From positions 4,154,001 to 4,218,000 of the forward strand of contig NZ_CP073766.1 in assembly GCF_018255755.1 (NCBI RefSeq): a DNA stretch of 64,000 nt, read 5' to 3'. Of this stretch, positions 34,304 through 43,590 are shown piece by piece. The notes beneath the pieces are model-generated. The model had not been told where the DNA came from, made no database searches, and saw only the letters and a list, made by a program, of their open reading frames with translations. The position numbers and the translations under genes were made by a program. Positions within the stretch are counted from its first letter, which is position 1. Each line of letters begins with the position of its first letter. Origin of the DNA: Chitinophaga sp. HK235 (GTDB taxonomy: Bacteria; Bacteroidota; Bacteroidia; Chitinophagales; Chitinophagaceae).

Positions 34304-35827
34304 TTATTTCAGCGTAGTAACGTCTTTTTCTTCTATCTCTGCCAGTACGGAAGTTTTAGTAATCGGTGTATTAACCTGGGTGCGGGCTTTTACCCATCTA
34401 CCTAAAGAAGGATTGTAAACACCACCCAGCTTAACAAAAATTCCATCTGTTGAAAGATACGACAGGAAAACACTGTTGGTTCCTGCCTTAAAGAAAGGCT
34501 GGTCCTTCAGGGTGATAGGATCTTTGATATCGTAAAAGTCGTTGTTGGTAATACGGTATCCTACGGGAGGCGGGCCTGCCGAATAAATACTACCACCGCC
34601 ACTGATGAAAATAGCATCTACCGGTACAGTAGCGGCTGTAACTTTAGTACCGGCAAATACAGCAATACCAAAGGCGTTGCCGCTATTGGCCAGCAGGTTG
34701 CCGGTTTTCGTACCAAAGTCATCACCATCCACCTTGGAATAATCCGTCACTTTTACCCAGTTGGCATCACTCAGCACAGTAGTTTTATCTCCCATGATCA
34801 TTTTGGTGGTACCTCCTACATAACAGAACTTACCCTTAGCTACTTTTCCGGATGTAATGTTGATTTTATAGGAACGCAGACCGCCGGTGGCCCAGCCATT
34901 GACAGGGAAACCTGTCGGCGTAGAGGCGTTGGCATTATTGTTTGTTACCAGGCAATAAGGAGTGACAGAGAAGTCGATGTCCTGTGTTGCCAGCAGCTGA
35001 ACATATTCATAGTTGGCATCTGTGCTGATCGGATCGTTTACAAATCCGGAGATTACCAGTGGTGTGAGTGTAACAGCAGAACTTAATACGGTGACATCAT
35101 CTGCGGAACGCAGTCTCAACTGCGGGGCCAGCGTATCACCGGAAGGTGCGTTAAACACGATACCAAAATAGTTGGCGAGGAAAGGCACAGTATTGTCCGC
35201 AAAAGTGGCGGTATTTTCAGTGTGCACTGTAACATTACCAAAACCATCAGTCAGTACCTTTTCGCCACGGATGGCTACCGGACTTGGTGGCAGCGGATCC
35301 AGCCCACCTTTAATCACCACTGAAAGTGTACTTTCATAGTTGTCCGGAAAAGCGAGCAACTGACTGGAGGTAACCCGGTTCAGCGGTATTTTGAGGCCGG
35401 AAGCCACTTTGGTAACAGCGCTATTGTTGATACCGGTCAGTTGAAGAATACCATTTACTCTTTTCAGCACAGCACCTTCCACATTGATGATCACGGAATC
35501 GCCGGGTACATATTTTGCAGCATCTGCACCCAGTGCGATACTAATACCTCTGATTTTGGAGAGGCGGCGGGAATCCTGTACCACCAGCAAACCGGCAGGC
35601 ATATTACCACCGGTATGATCAGAAACCACTACAGCGGCCAGTTTATCGGATCCGTCCATATTTTCCCGGGTCAAAGTCACATCACTGCCTTTATATAAAG
35701 TCCGTATATCCAGAATACCGATATATTGACTGATCTCCCCACCGGGATAACTTTCTTTCTTACATCCCCATAAAAACACCAGGGAGCATAATAAAGAGAA
35801 ATATATATTGATATTGATCTTGTTCAT
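34304..35827 (-). CDS. DUF5689-domain lipoprotein
   Basis: The 507-residue protein has a lipoprotein signal (lipobox LWGC) and then the DUF5689 beta domain: IGILDIRTLYKGSDVTLTRE, with KLAAVVVSDHTGGNMPAGLL and LVVQDSRRLSKIRG. The rest is beta-rich with a repeated OB-like feel. This family regularly follows SusC and SusD-like_2 genes, as here, and is thought to be a surface accessory of the transporter. Its ligand is unknown. It is the last gene of the three-gene operon, 34 bp behind the SusD-like gene. Confidence 0.88.
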   Translation of the reverse strand: MNKININIYFSLLCSLVFLWGCKKESYPGGEISQYIGILDIRTLYKGSDVTLTRENMDGSDKLAAVVVSDHTGGNMPAGLLVVQDSRRLSKIRGISIALGADAAKYVPGDSVIINVEGAVLKRVNGILQLTGINNSAVTKVASGLKIPLNRVTSSQLLAFPDNYESTLSVVIKGGLDPLPPSPVAIRGEKVLTDGFGNVTVHTENTATFADNTVPFLANYFGIVFNAPSGDTLAPQLRLRSADDVTVLSSAVTLTPLVISGFVNDPISTDANYEYVQLLATQDIDFSVTPYCLVTNNNANASTPTGFPVNGWATGGLRSYKINITSGKVAKGKFCYVGGTTKMIMGDKTTVLSDANWVKVTDYSKVDGDDFGTKTGNLLANSGNAFGIAVFAGTKVTAATVPVDAIFISGGGSIYSAGPPPVGYRITNNDFYDIKDPITLKDQPFFKAGTNSVFLSYLSTDGIFVKLGGVYNPSLGRWVKARTQVNTPITKTSVLAEIEEKDVTTLK

Positions 35828-35861
35828 TATTTACCTTTTTTGCACAATAATTTTTCCTGCA

Positions 35862-37385
35862 TTACGGTTTCTGCCACCATACCTGGGTAGAGATCAGGTC
35901 CGCTCCCTGTGCTGCCACGGCAGCTTTATAGTTGCCGGGGTTGGCGGATTGTACAAACACCGGATAAGTCATCCTTGCCGGCATGATACCATTGTTTTTC
36001 AGACCATTTCCTTTCGGCAACACCGGGTGACCGGTACGACGGTATTCAAACCACTGTTGCATGTCGGTGAGGAAAAGCGCATAGTATTTCTGCAGATGTA
36101 TTTTCTCCATCTTCTGATCCAGTGTTTCGGATTCGATCCACTGAATATCAGCAGCCGCCAGCCAGTTGGTAATAGGACCGGTGAATTTAGGTACCCATTG
36201 CGTGATGGAGTTCATCGCTCCGTTGTTATAGTATTGGTCTGCAGCTCCGCTGATCCATCCTTTGGCAGCAGCTTCCGCGAGGATAAAGCATACTTCCGGA
36301 TAGTTCAGGATCATGCCTGTCATCGGGTCGTTCATGAGACTGGGCGCGCTGGAGGTAGACACATAGGAGTTGAAGTAAGCCTTCTTCTGAGGATTTTCTC
36401 CTGGTGCGTATCCGCTGGGAACACCCTGGTACATGCCACTATAGGGGACAATGGCCCATCTGTTATAACCATTGGCGCCATAGGTAGGGATATCGATGCG
36501 CGGGTCATTCCAGGCAGCCAGATGATCTATAAAGAAGCTGGCAATACCTGGCGATCTGAAGTCCTGTTCACGTACATTCAGCAACGGTGACACCAGCGGT
36601 CCCATGCCCGTCCAGCGCAGGATGGCAGACTCGTCGTTGTTCGCCATGATCGGATACTGGGTAGGGTTCACATCTACCATCTCCTTAATCTTCTTAATAC
36701 AGGTATCCGCTACTTCTGCTTTGCCGGACAAACGCAGTAATAACCGGAGATAAAGGGAGTTACCGAACTTGCGCCATTTGCCGATATTGCCGCCATACAC
36801 CGGATCACTGCCACCGGGGATGCTAACGTTTCCTTTCAACAATTCGTTGGCTTTTTCCAGTTGTTTGAAAATATCAAAGTAGATATCCTTCTGACGGTCG
36901 AAAGGCGGATAGGAAATAGCGCTGTCCTTAGCCATATTGGATTTGAAATAAGGTACGTCCCCATAGGTATCTGTGAGCAGGGAATAGACCCATGACTGAC
37001 AGATGAGGGAGATACCCTGGAACGACTGATTAGAAGTCAGTGTATCCGTTGCCGTTGCATACATCGCCTTGAAATCGGTAAGCCTGCTATACCAGGCAGT
37101 GTACAGATAATCTGACCAGCTGGAACGGTAATCATAACGGAATACCTTACCTTCTGCGTCATTGATATCCACCGTTACCTGCATCAGCTCATTGTTAAAG
37201 TTCCTGTTTCTGTTGAGGTTGGCGGAAAGGGTATTTACCAGTGCCGGCGCCAGCAGCTGCTGTGGCAGTGCGTGTTCGGTACTGTTAGGGTCGGTATTGA
37301 TTTCTTCAAAGTTCTTTTTACAGGAAGTGAGCACTGTACTGAACATTACAGCAGCACATCCTATGATATATATGTACTTCTTCAT
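35862..37385 (-). CDS. SusD-like_2-family outer-membrane lipoprotein
   Basis: The 507-residue protein has lipobox VLTSC and then NFEEINTDPNSTEHALPQQL, the signature start of the SusD-like_2 subfamily (PF12771). QGISLICQSWVYSLLTDTYG and DVPYF mark the central TPR-like part. It pairs with the SusC encoded 9 bp upstream. This subfamily is often linked to substrates other than neutral polysaccharides, including peptides, but nothing here fixes the ligand. Confidence 0.92.
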   Translation of the reverse strand: MKKYIYIIGCAAVMFSTVLTSCKKNFEEINTDPNSTEHALPQQLLAPALVNTLSANLNRNRNFNNELMQVTVDINDAEGKVFRYDYRSSWSDYLYTAWYSRLTDFKAMYATATDTLTSNQSFQGISLICQSWVYSLLTDTYGDVPYFKSNMAKDSAISYPPFDRQKDIYFDIFKQLEKANELLKGNVSIPGGSDPVYGGNIGKWRKFGNSLYLRLLLRLSGKAEVADTCIKKIKEMVDVNPTQYPIMANNDESAILRWTGMGPLVSPLLNVREQDFRSPGIASFFIDHLAAWNDPRIDIPTYGANGYNRWAIVPYSGMYQGVPSGYAPGENPQKKAYFNSYVSTSSAPSLMNDPMTGMILNYPEVCFILAEAAAKGWISGAADQYYNNGAMNSITQWVPKFTGPITNWLAAADIQWIESETLDQKMEKIHLQKYYALFLTDMQQWFEYRRTGHPVLPKGNGLKNNGIMPARMTYPVFVQSANPGNYKAAVAAQGADLISTQVWWQKP

Positions 37386-37394
37386 ATCCGTTTT

Positions 37395-40300
37395 TTAGAG
37401 GCCAATAACTAAGTTAAAACCGAAGGTGCGGGTAGATGGGAACTGCCCGATTTCAAAGCCCTGGATGATGTCTGTGCCACTGAGGGTACCAAATTCAGGG
37501 TCGAAGATGGGCCATGGTGACCAGATAGCCAGGTTACGACCGTAAACGCCCACGGTTAAACGCTGCAGACCGATTTTTTTAGCGGTAGAAGGTTTCAGCG
37601 TATAATCCAGTCGTGCTTCTCTCAGTTTGATAAAGTCGGTGCTGAAAGTGTTTCCTTCACCGTTATCCTGACCATAGTGAGAACGGTAGTATTCATCGAT
37701 ATTGGTAGCGATGACGTCGTTCTTTCTGTAGGAACCATCTTCATTTTGTACTACGCCATTACCAATGATACCGCTGTAACGGCCAGGCAGCGTGTTGGTA
37801 GTTTTACCCTGTTCTGCCAGTTTATAATGGGTCAGGGAGTGTGCTACAGCACCAAACTGTGCATCAAAGAGGATATTGAAGCTGAACTGCTTGTAGGAGA
37901 AATTATTCGTTAAGCCCATCTTCCATTTAGGGATGGTATTGCCGAGGTATACCACATCGGTAGTGAGCAGTGCCACGCCGGTTTTAGGATCATATACGAT
38001 CTGTCCGTCCGGAGCACGCAGATAACCTCTTCCATAGAGATCACCCATGCTGCCGCCTACGGTGGCCACGATCTGTCCGCCGCCAACAGGGCCGGTTTGC
38101 AGCACGATAGAGCTGTCGGGCAGGGATTTGATGACATTTTTATTGGTAGAGAAAACGAAGTTGGAAGTCCATTTAAAACCACTTCTGGTAGTAAGCGGAG
38201 TACCGTTAATCGCTACTTCCAGTCCTTTATTAACAACCAGTCCACCGTTGATGATGGCATTGGTGTATCCGGAAGCCGGGTCCGTAAAGCGTTTCAGGAT
38301 CTGGTCTTTGGTGCGGCCGGTATATACAGCCACATCGAAGCCCAGTCTGTTTTTCAGCAACACTACGTTGGTACCTACTTCATAGGTAATGGTGCGCAGC
38401 GGCCGCAAGTCTGGATTGGCCAGTGTGGAAGGCATCATCAGACCACCACTGTACAGGCTTCCTGCAGGTGAATAATAATAAGCGGTAGTATAAGGTACAG
38501 TACCACCACTACCTACACCAGAGGCAGAGAAACGCAGCTTGGCAAAATCAATGGCAGCAGGCAGTTTCGCTACCTCTGACAATACAAAGCTCAGGTTGGC
38601 GGATGGATAAAAGAATCCGGAGTTGGCGGTACGGGTAGGTGTTGCCAGTACGCTGTTCCAGTCCTGACGGGCGGTCAGGTCGGCAAACAGGTAGTTTTTA
38701 TAGGCACCGGTCACCATTCCGTAAATACTGTTGATCGCATATTTTGACTTCCAGGGCATGGTCACAAGAGGACCAGCAGCGTTGGCCAGTGTGTACACGC
38801 CAGGATACGTGAGCGAGTCTGCACGGTTCTCATCGCGGTTGTAACTGTTGCGCAGCGTACTTCCACCCAGTGTTGCAGAGAAATCAAAATCGCTGTTGAA
38901 CTTTTTGGCGTATCTCAGGAGGAAGTCACTGCTAGCTTCCATAGAGAAAATGTTTTGAGCACGGAAGCTGCCTTTGGCGTATTTGGCACCGGCACCGTAA
39001 GGACGTTGCTGGGAGCGCATTTCATAAGACAGGTCCATAGAAGATCTTACCTGCAGGCTGAGCTCTTTGGTAAAGCTGTAGGTAGCGGTAAAGTTACCGG
39101 TAACATTATGCCTGTTGGATTTATTCAGATACTCGTAAGCTACTGCAAACGGGTTGGAAGGATAGCTACTGAAAGGATATTTGATCTGTTTGTTGCCTTG
39201 TCCGTTTACCCAGTAGTTTCTAAGCCAGTTGATATCTGCATTAGGCTGCCAGAAAATATACCAGTACATCAGCGACTGGTTGCCATAACCAACACCAGGA
39301 AGGTTATCACTGGACTTGTTGGTATAGTTTACTTTGGATGACACCTGCAGTTTGTCGTTGATTTTGGAATTTACCGACATAGCCAGGCTATTACGTTTAT
39401 AGCCGGTATTAGGGATGATCCATTTATTGCTAACATTGGTGAAAGAGAAGCGGGCAGTGGTTTTATCTGTTCCACCATCCAGGCTTACGGAGTTCGTATA
39501 GGTTTCCCCGGTATTAAAAAATGAGTTGAGTGTTTTATAGGGCACCCATGGTGTTTTGGTTTTACCCTGCGCCTGTGTCAATGGATCATACTGATAAAAC
39601 AGCTGACCATCGAAGCGGGGACCATACGAAGAGCTGGTACCACTGGTGCTTGCACCGGAGGGAGAAGCTCCATAGGAATAATAGTCAGATCCATCCAAAC
39701 CCTGACCATATTCATATTGCAGATCGGGCCAGCGGTTTACCTGCTCAAAAGCATTGTTTGAGTTAACGGTAATACCCAGTCCTTTCTTTTTGCTGGCGCC
39801 GGATTTGGTGGTAATGATAATGGCACCGTTGGCACCACGCTGACCGTACAAAGCCGCAGCACCAGGACCTTTCAGCACTGTGATGGAGGCGATATCTTCC
39901 GGGTTGATATCATTCAGCCCACTACCATAGTCGGCAGGCATGTTATCGTTGTTGGTACCATAGGCAGTTTCTCCGCTGATAGATGTACGGCGGCCACTTC
40001 CGTGGTTGATGACCACTCCGTCTACTACGATCAGGGCTTCATTCTCACCGGTAAGGTTGTTCTCTCCACGCAGAATGATTTTGTTGGAACCGGTAGGACC
40101 GCCATTGGAGCGGATCAGGTTCAAACCGGCTACTTTACCTGACAAGGCATCTGTCCAGTTATTAGACAAGGCATTGGTCAGGTCTTCTCCTTTAACAACA
40201 GTAGCAGCATATCCCAGTGCCTTTTCCTCGCGTTTGATACCCAATGCTGTAATAACTACATTATCCAGTTGTTTTACATCACTTCCCATTATCACGTTAA

Positions 40301-40568
40301 TGACTACACGATTACCAACGATCACCTGGTGTGGTTGTAAACCAATAGAAGAGAACATCAGTGTGTCCCTTTCATCTGCATAAATGGTATAGGCACCTTC
40401 AGAATTGGTTTGTGTGCCTTTTGAAGTACCTTTTACACGCACGTTTACGCCGGGAAGAGGCGTATTGTCCGCGCGTTCTCTCACCGTTCCCGTGATCTTT
40501 TTCTGCTGGGCAAAAAGTACGGTATCCGTCATCACGAAGATGACGAAGAATAGTAGAAAATTCTTCAT
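37395..40568 (-). CDS. SusC/RagA-family TonB-dependent transporter
   Basis: This 1057-residue protein has a signal peptide ending LFAQ, a carboxypeptidase-regulatory-like domain (about 23-95, ITGTVRERADNTPLPGVNVR), a LDNVVITALGI TonB-box region, a plug with ALIVVDGVVIN and ITVLKGPGAAALYGQRGANG, and a barrel ending FGFNLVIGL. It has no STN domain. It heads an operon with SusD-like_2 and DUF5689 genes. An A/T-rich gap and a hairpin separate it from the AraC cluster upstream. Confidence 0.95.
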   Translation of the reverse strand: MKNFLLFFVIFVMTDTVLFAQQKKITGTVRERADNTPLPGVNVRVKGTSKGTQTNSEGAYTIYADERDTLMFSSIGLQPHQVIVGNRVVINVIMGSDVKQLDNVVITALGIKREEKALGYAATVVKGEDLTNALSNNWTDALSGKVAGLNLIRSNGGPTGSNKIILRGENNLTGENEALIVVDGVVINHGSGRRTSISGETAYGTNNDNMPADYGSGLNDINPEDIASITVLKGPGAAALYGQRGANGAIIITTKSGASKKKGLGITVNSNNAFEQVNRWPDLQYEYGQGLDGSDYYSYGASPSGASTSGTSSSYGPRFDGQLFYQYDPLTQAQGKTKTPWVPYKTLNSFFNTGETYTNSVSLDGGTDKTTARFSFTNVSNKWIIPNTGYKRNSLAMSVNSKINDKLQVSSKVNYTNKSSDNLPGVGYGNQSLMYWYIFWQPNADINWLRNYWVNGQGNKQIKYPFSSYPSNPFAVAYEYLNKSNRHNVTGNFTATYSFTKELSLQVRSSMDLSYEMRSQQRPYGAGAKYAKGSFRAQNIFSMEASSDFLLRYAKKFNSDFDFSATLGGSTLRNSYNRDENRADSLTYPGVYTLANAAGPLVTMPWKSKYAINSIYGMVTGAYKNYLFADLTARQDWNSVLATPTRTANSGFFYPSANLSFVLSEVAKLPAAIDFAKLRFSASGVGSGGTVPYTTAYYYSPAGSLYSGGLMMPSTLANPDLRPLRTITYEVGTNVVLLKNRLGFDVAVYTGRTKDQILKRFTDPASGYTNAIINGGLVVNKGLEVAINGTPLTTRSGFKWTSNFVFSTNKNVIKSLPDSSIVLQTGPVGGGQIVATVGGSMGDLYGRGYLRAPDGQIVYDPKTGVALLTTDVVYLGNTIPKWKMGLTNNFSYKQFSFNILFDAQFGAVAHSLTHYKLAEQGKTTNTLPGRYSGIIGNGVVQNEDGSYRKNDVIATNIDEYYRSHYGQDNGEGNTFSTDFIKLREARLDYTLKPSTAKKIGLQRLTVGVYGRNLAIWSPWPIFDPEFGTLSGTDIIQGFEIGQFPSTRTFGFNLVIGL

Positions 40569-40734
40569 TGTGAAGGTTGATTTAAGCTTTAGTTACCGCG
40601 CGATAATAACTTTTGTTAAATGTTGATTTAGTACAGTACGCAATGCGGCCGCCAAAGTAGAGCGAATTCCAGAGAGTTTCACTTATTTAACATTAACGTT
40701 ATGTAAACTTTCGTTTTCTTTCTTTTTTCGTATA

Positions 40735-40778
40735 AAAAAAGCAGGCACTTTCCTTGAAGGAAAACGTCTGCTTTTTTC
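40735..40778 (-). terminator. Intrinsic terminator behind the AraC transcript
   Basis: AAAAAAGCAG pairs with CTGCTTTTTT, with an inner TTTCC/GGAAA helix around TTGA. The symmetric A/T runs allow termination of the minus-strand AraC and small-ORF transcript just before the susC promoter region. Confidence 0.75.
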
Positions 40779-40797
40779 TGCAATAACTGACAGGGTC

Positions 40798-40902
40798 TCA
40801 GAGCTTAGTATACAACAACTTCTCCTGTCCCCGCATATATTTGATCCGGTACCATTTTTTTTCTTCCACTTCTGTGCAATGCTCACCGTAAGGCATCTCC
40901 AT
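40798..40902 (-). CDS. Small protein downstream of the AraC regulator
   Basis: A 34-codon frame starts at ATG 40902, or at an in-frame GTG at 40914. It begins MEMPYGEHCTEVEEKKWYRI and ends LLYTKL at TGA 40798-40800. It starts 22 bp behind the AraC stop and ends just before the terminator. Composition (charged residues with spaced aromatics) looks protein-like. I know no family, and coding status rests on position and composition only. Confidence 0.4.
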   Translation of the reverse strand: MEMPYGEHCTEVEEKKWYRIKYMRGQEKLLYTKL

Positions 40903-40924
40903 GCTTTCAATCACGGCTCTTTTG

Positions 40925-41899
40925 TCAGGCTTTGAATTTTCCGGGGGTTATGCCGTACTTTCTTTTAAAGGCAGTGCTGAAGTTATTGGGACTGCTGTAT
41001 CCCAGCTGGTAGGCAATAGTATTGATGGGTGCACCTTCCAGCAGCATTTTTCTGGCTTTCTCCATACGAAGGCTGTTGATATATCCAAATACGGTATCGC
41101 CAAACAGGCTTTTGAAGCCGTTTTTCAGCTTAAATACATTCAGGCCGGCCTGGCGGCTCAGCTTTTGCAGGGAATGGTCTGTTTCCGGTTCTTTATCTAT
41201 CAGCTCCTTCACAAAATAGAGTTTCTCTATATCCCTGGAAAAGTCCATCAGATAACCACATCCTTTACCAGGAAGCGCTTCCTGCAGTGCTTCCGTTTGC
41301 AGCATAAACAGTTCCAATACTCGCGCTTCCAGAAACATTCTGCCGAAATAACCGGTACGTTTGCAGGTGATGATATCGGTGAGAACGCTGAGCAGATGGG
41401 GAGTTACATCCATCATACCGATATCGGCCGGCATCCTGTCATTACAGGCCAGCTTGTCCAGCAAAGTGGTATGTAACGCACAGTCTTCGTGAGCAATATG
41501 TTCAAAATAATTTTTGTTGAAGAGAATATCCACTTTTACCAGCGGCCGTTTATCCGACTGGAACTCTAAACCGGAGGTAAGGTTTTGGGGTACGGAGAAA
41601 AGACTGTGCTGTAAATCCTTTACCAGTAATGGTTTTATCAATTTCTCATTCCGGGAGAGAAAGCGGCCACTCAGCGAAAAATGCATTTCGACATACTGTT
41701 TTGAGGCATTGAGTTGCACGGCAGTATGCCTGGCCACTGTGATATTGCTGTAGTTGATTTCAAATCCTTCCAGCGCGGTGTATTCGAAAATTCCCTCCAG
41801 GCCTGTTTCCGGGACCATAGCATAACATGCCTGCCGAAAGCCTTTGGCCTCGCTCTCCCTGACAAGTTGGGCGTGTGGTAATAAAGCATCCAGGTACAT
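40925..41899 (-). CDS. AraC-family transcriptional regulator
   Basis: The 324-residue protein ends in a full two-helix-turn-helix AraC domain: DHSLQKLSRQAGLNVFKLKN, then APINTIAYQLGYSSPNNFST and KYGITPGKFKA. The N-terminal 220 residues resemble the PchR-like sensor (QYVEMHFSLSGRF). It is divergent from the efflux operon with 96 bp between start codons, so it most likely controls that operon and itself in response to an exported compound. Confidence 0.92.
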   Translation of the reverse strand: MYLDALLPHAQLVRESEAKGFRQACYAMVPETGLEGIFEYTALEGFEINYSNITVARHTAVQLNASKQYVEMHFSLSGRFLSRNEKLIKPLLVKDLQHSLFSVPQNLTSGLEFQSDKRPLVKVDILFNKNYFEHIAHEDCALHTTLLDKLACNDRMPADIGMMDVTPHLLSVLTDIITCKRTGYFGRMFLEARVLELFMLQTEALQEALPGKGCGYLMDFSRDIEKLYFVKELIDKEPETDHSLQKLSRQAGLNVFKLKNGFKSLFGDTVFGYINSLRMEKARKMLLEGAPINTIAYQLGYSSPNNFSTAFKRKYGITPGKFKA

Positions 41900-41995
41900 A
41901 CTGTAAAAATAACAATTATCCCTTTTGCAAACTTTTAAATCCTTTTCTCAAACTATTCTCCTTCGCTGGCCGGCGAAATTTGCCTTCAAAAAAAG

Positions 41996-43567
41996 ATGAA
42001 ACCGGAAGCAACAACCGTAGAGCATGGCCTGCGAAGAGTCGTCATCACCCTCACCGCCATGTTGTGCGCCATACTGGAATTACTGGACACCACCATCGTA
42101 AATGTAGCACTCAACGATCTGCAGGGCAATCTGGGCGCCACTTTATCAGAGGTCAGCTGGGTAGTAACTGCTTATGGTATCGGCAATGTGATATTGATTC
42201 CAATGAGCAGCTGGCTTTCCCGGCAGTTTGGACGGCGTAATTATTTCGCGGCATCCATCCTCCTATTCACACTGTGTTCCCTGCTGTGCGGTATGGCCAC
42301 CAGTATTCCCGAACTGGCCTTATTCCGATTCTTCCAGGGCATCGGCGGCGGCGCCCTGCTGGCCACTTCCCAAACCATCATCACCGAATCATATCCCGTA
42401 GAAAAGAGAGGCACCGCCAACCTTATCTTTATGATGAGCGTAATCGTAGGCCCTGCAATGGGGCCACTAATCGGCGGATATATCATCGATCACTACAGCT
42501 GGCCACTGATCTTTTTTATTAATATTCCGCTGGGCATCATTGCAATCCTGCTAACAATGCAATATATACGTTCGCCTCATTACGATCATAAACTGCCAGC
42601 AGCAAAAGTAGACTGGGCCGGCATTCTGCTACTGACCCTGATGGTGGGGTCTTTACAGTATGTGCTGGAAAAAGGACAGGAAGAAGACTGGTTCAGCAAC
42701 CGTACTATTACCACCCTGTCTGTTAGTGCCGGCATTGCAGCTGTCCTGTTCATCTGGCGGGAACTTACCTACCATCATCCGATAGTATCCCTGAAAGTGT
42801 TGAAAAACAGGAATCTGGCAGCAGGCACGCTATTTTCCTTTATCTATGGTTTCGGATCGTATGGGTCTACCTTTATTGTTCCCTTATTTACCCAGTCGCA
42901 GTTAAACTGGCCGGCTACCAATGCCGGACTGCTCGTTTGCCTCACTTCACTTTCCAGTCTGCTGATTTTTCCACTGACCAACAAACTTCTCAAAGCAGGT
43001 GTAAAACCGCAGTATATGATGAGTGCGGGCATGTTTATCTTTTTTCTGAACTGCTATATGAGTTCTAAAATACTAACGCCGGACACCAGCTTCAACGTAT
43101 TTTTCTATGTGTTGATATTCCGGTATTTCGGGCTTAATATGATCCTGTTATCTATCAGCGCGATTGCCTTCTCTTCCCTCAAAACCCAGGAACTATCAGA
43201 AGGAGCGGCCTTTACCGGTATGACCAGGCAACTGGGAGGCTCCTTTGGCATCGCTATCATCACTACGTTTATTGCCCGAAGAAATATGCTGCACCGCACC
43301 AACCTGTTGTCTCATCTCAGCACCGATGCAGCCAGCACCTCCGAGCGCATACATCAGGCAACACGGTCTTTTCAGGCACAGGGCTTCAATGAAGACATGG
43401 CCGCCGGACACGCCTATAAACTGCTGGACATGGTAGTCAGCAAACAGGCCACGCTGCTATCCTACATGGACGTATACATCGTGATCGGATTTCTTTTTTT
43501 AAGCTGTGTGCCTTTCGTCTTATTTCTGAAAACCAGAAAAACCTTACCCGTAGCCGATATCCACTAA
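41996..43567 (+). CDS. DHA2-family MFS drug exporter (EmrB-like)
   Basis: The 523-residue protein has 14 predicted helices, typical of DHA2. Motif D1 appears as LELLDTTIVNVALNDLQGNL, motif A as SRQFGRRNYF, and motif C as IVGPAMGPLIGGYIID. TolC-type and HlyD/EmrA-type genes follow in the same operon. This suggests a tripartite pump that carries hydrophobic compounds through both membranes. The substrate is not predictable. Confidence 0.93.
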   Translation: MKPEATTVEHGLRRVVITLTAMLCAILELLDTTIVNVALNDLQGNLGATLSEVSWVVTAYGIGNVILIPMSSWLSRQFGRRNYFAASILLFTLCSLLCGMATSIPELALFRFFQGIGGGALLATSQTIITESYPVEKRGTANLIFMMSVIVGPAMGPLIGGYIIDHYSWPLIFFINIPLGIIAILLTMQYIRSPHYDHKLPAAKVDWAGILLLTLMVGSLQYVLEKGQEEDWFSNRTITTLSVSAGIAAVLFIWRELTYHHPIVSLKVLKNRNLAAGTLFSFIYGFGSYGSTFIVPLFTQSQLNWPATNAGLLVCLTSLSSLLIFPLTNKLLKAGVKPQYMMSAGMFIFFLNCYMSSKILTPDTSFNVFFYVLIFRYFGLNMILLSISAIAFSSLKTQELSEGAAFTGMTRQLGGSFGIAIITTFIARRNMLHRTNLLSHLSTDAASTSERIHQATRSFQAQGFNEDMAAGHAYKLLDMVVSKQATLLSYMDVYIVIGFLFLSCVPFVLFLKTRKTLPVADIH

Positions 43568-43590
43568 TCTTCCAACATAATAACATAATC

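Noticed and set aside
40683..40910. A 75-codon minus-strand frame behind the AraC gene
   Set aside because: It runs through the terminator hairpin. The in-register 34-codon frame at 40798-40902 fits the boundaries better.
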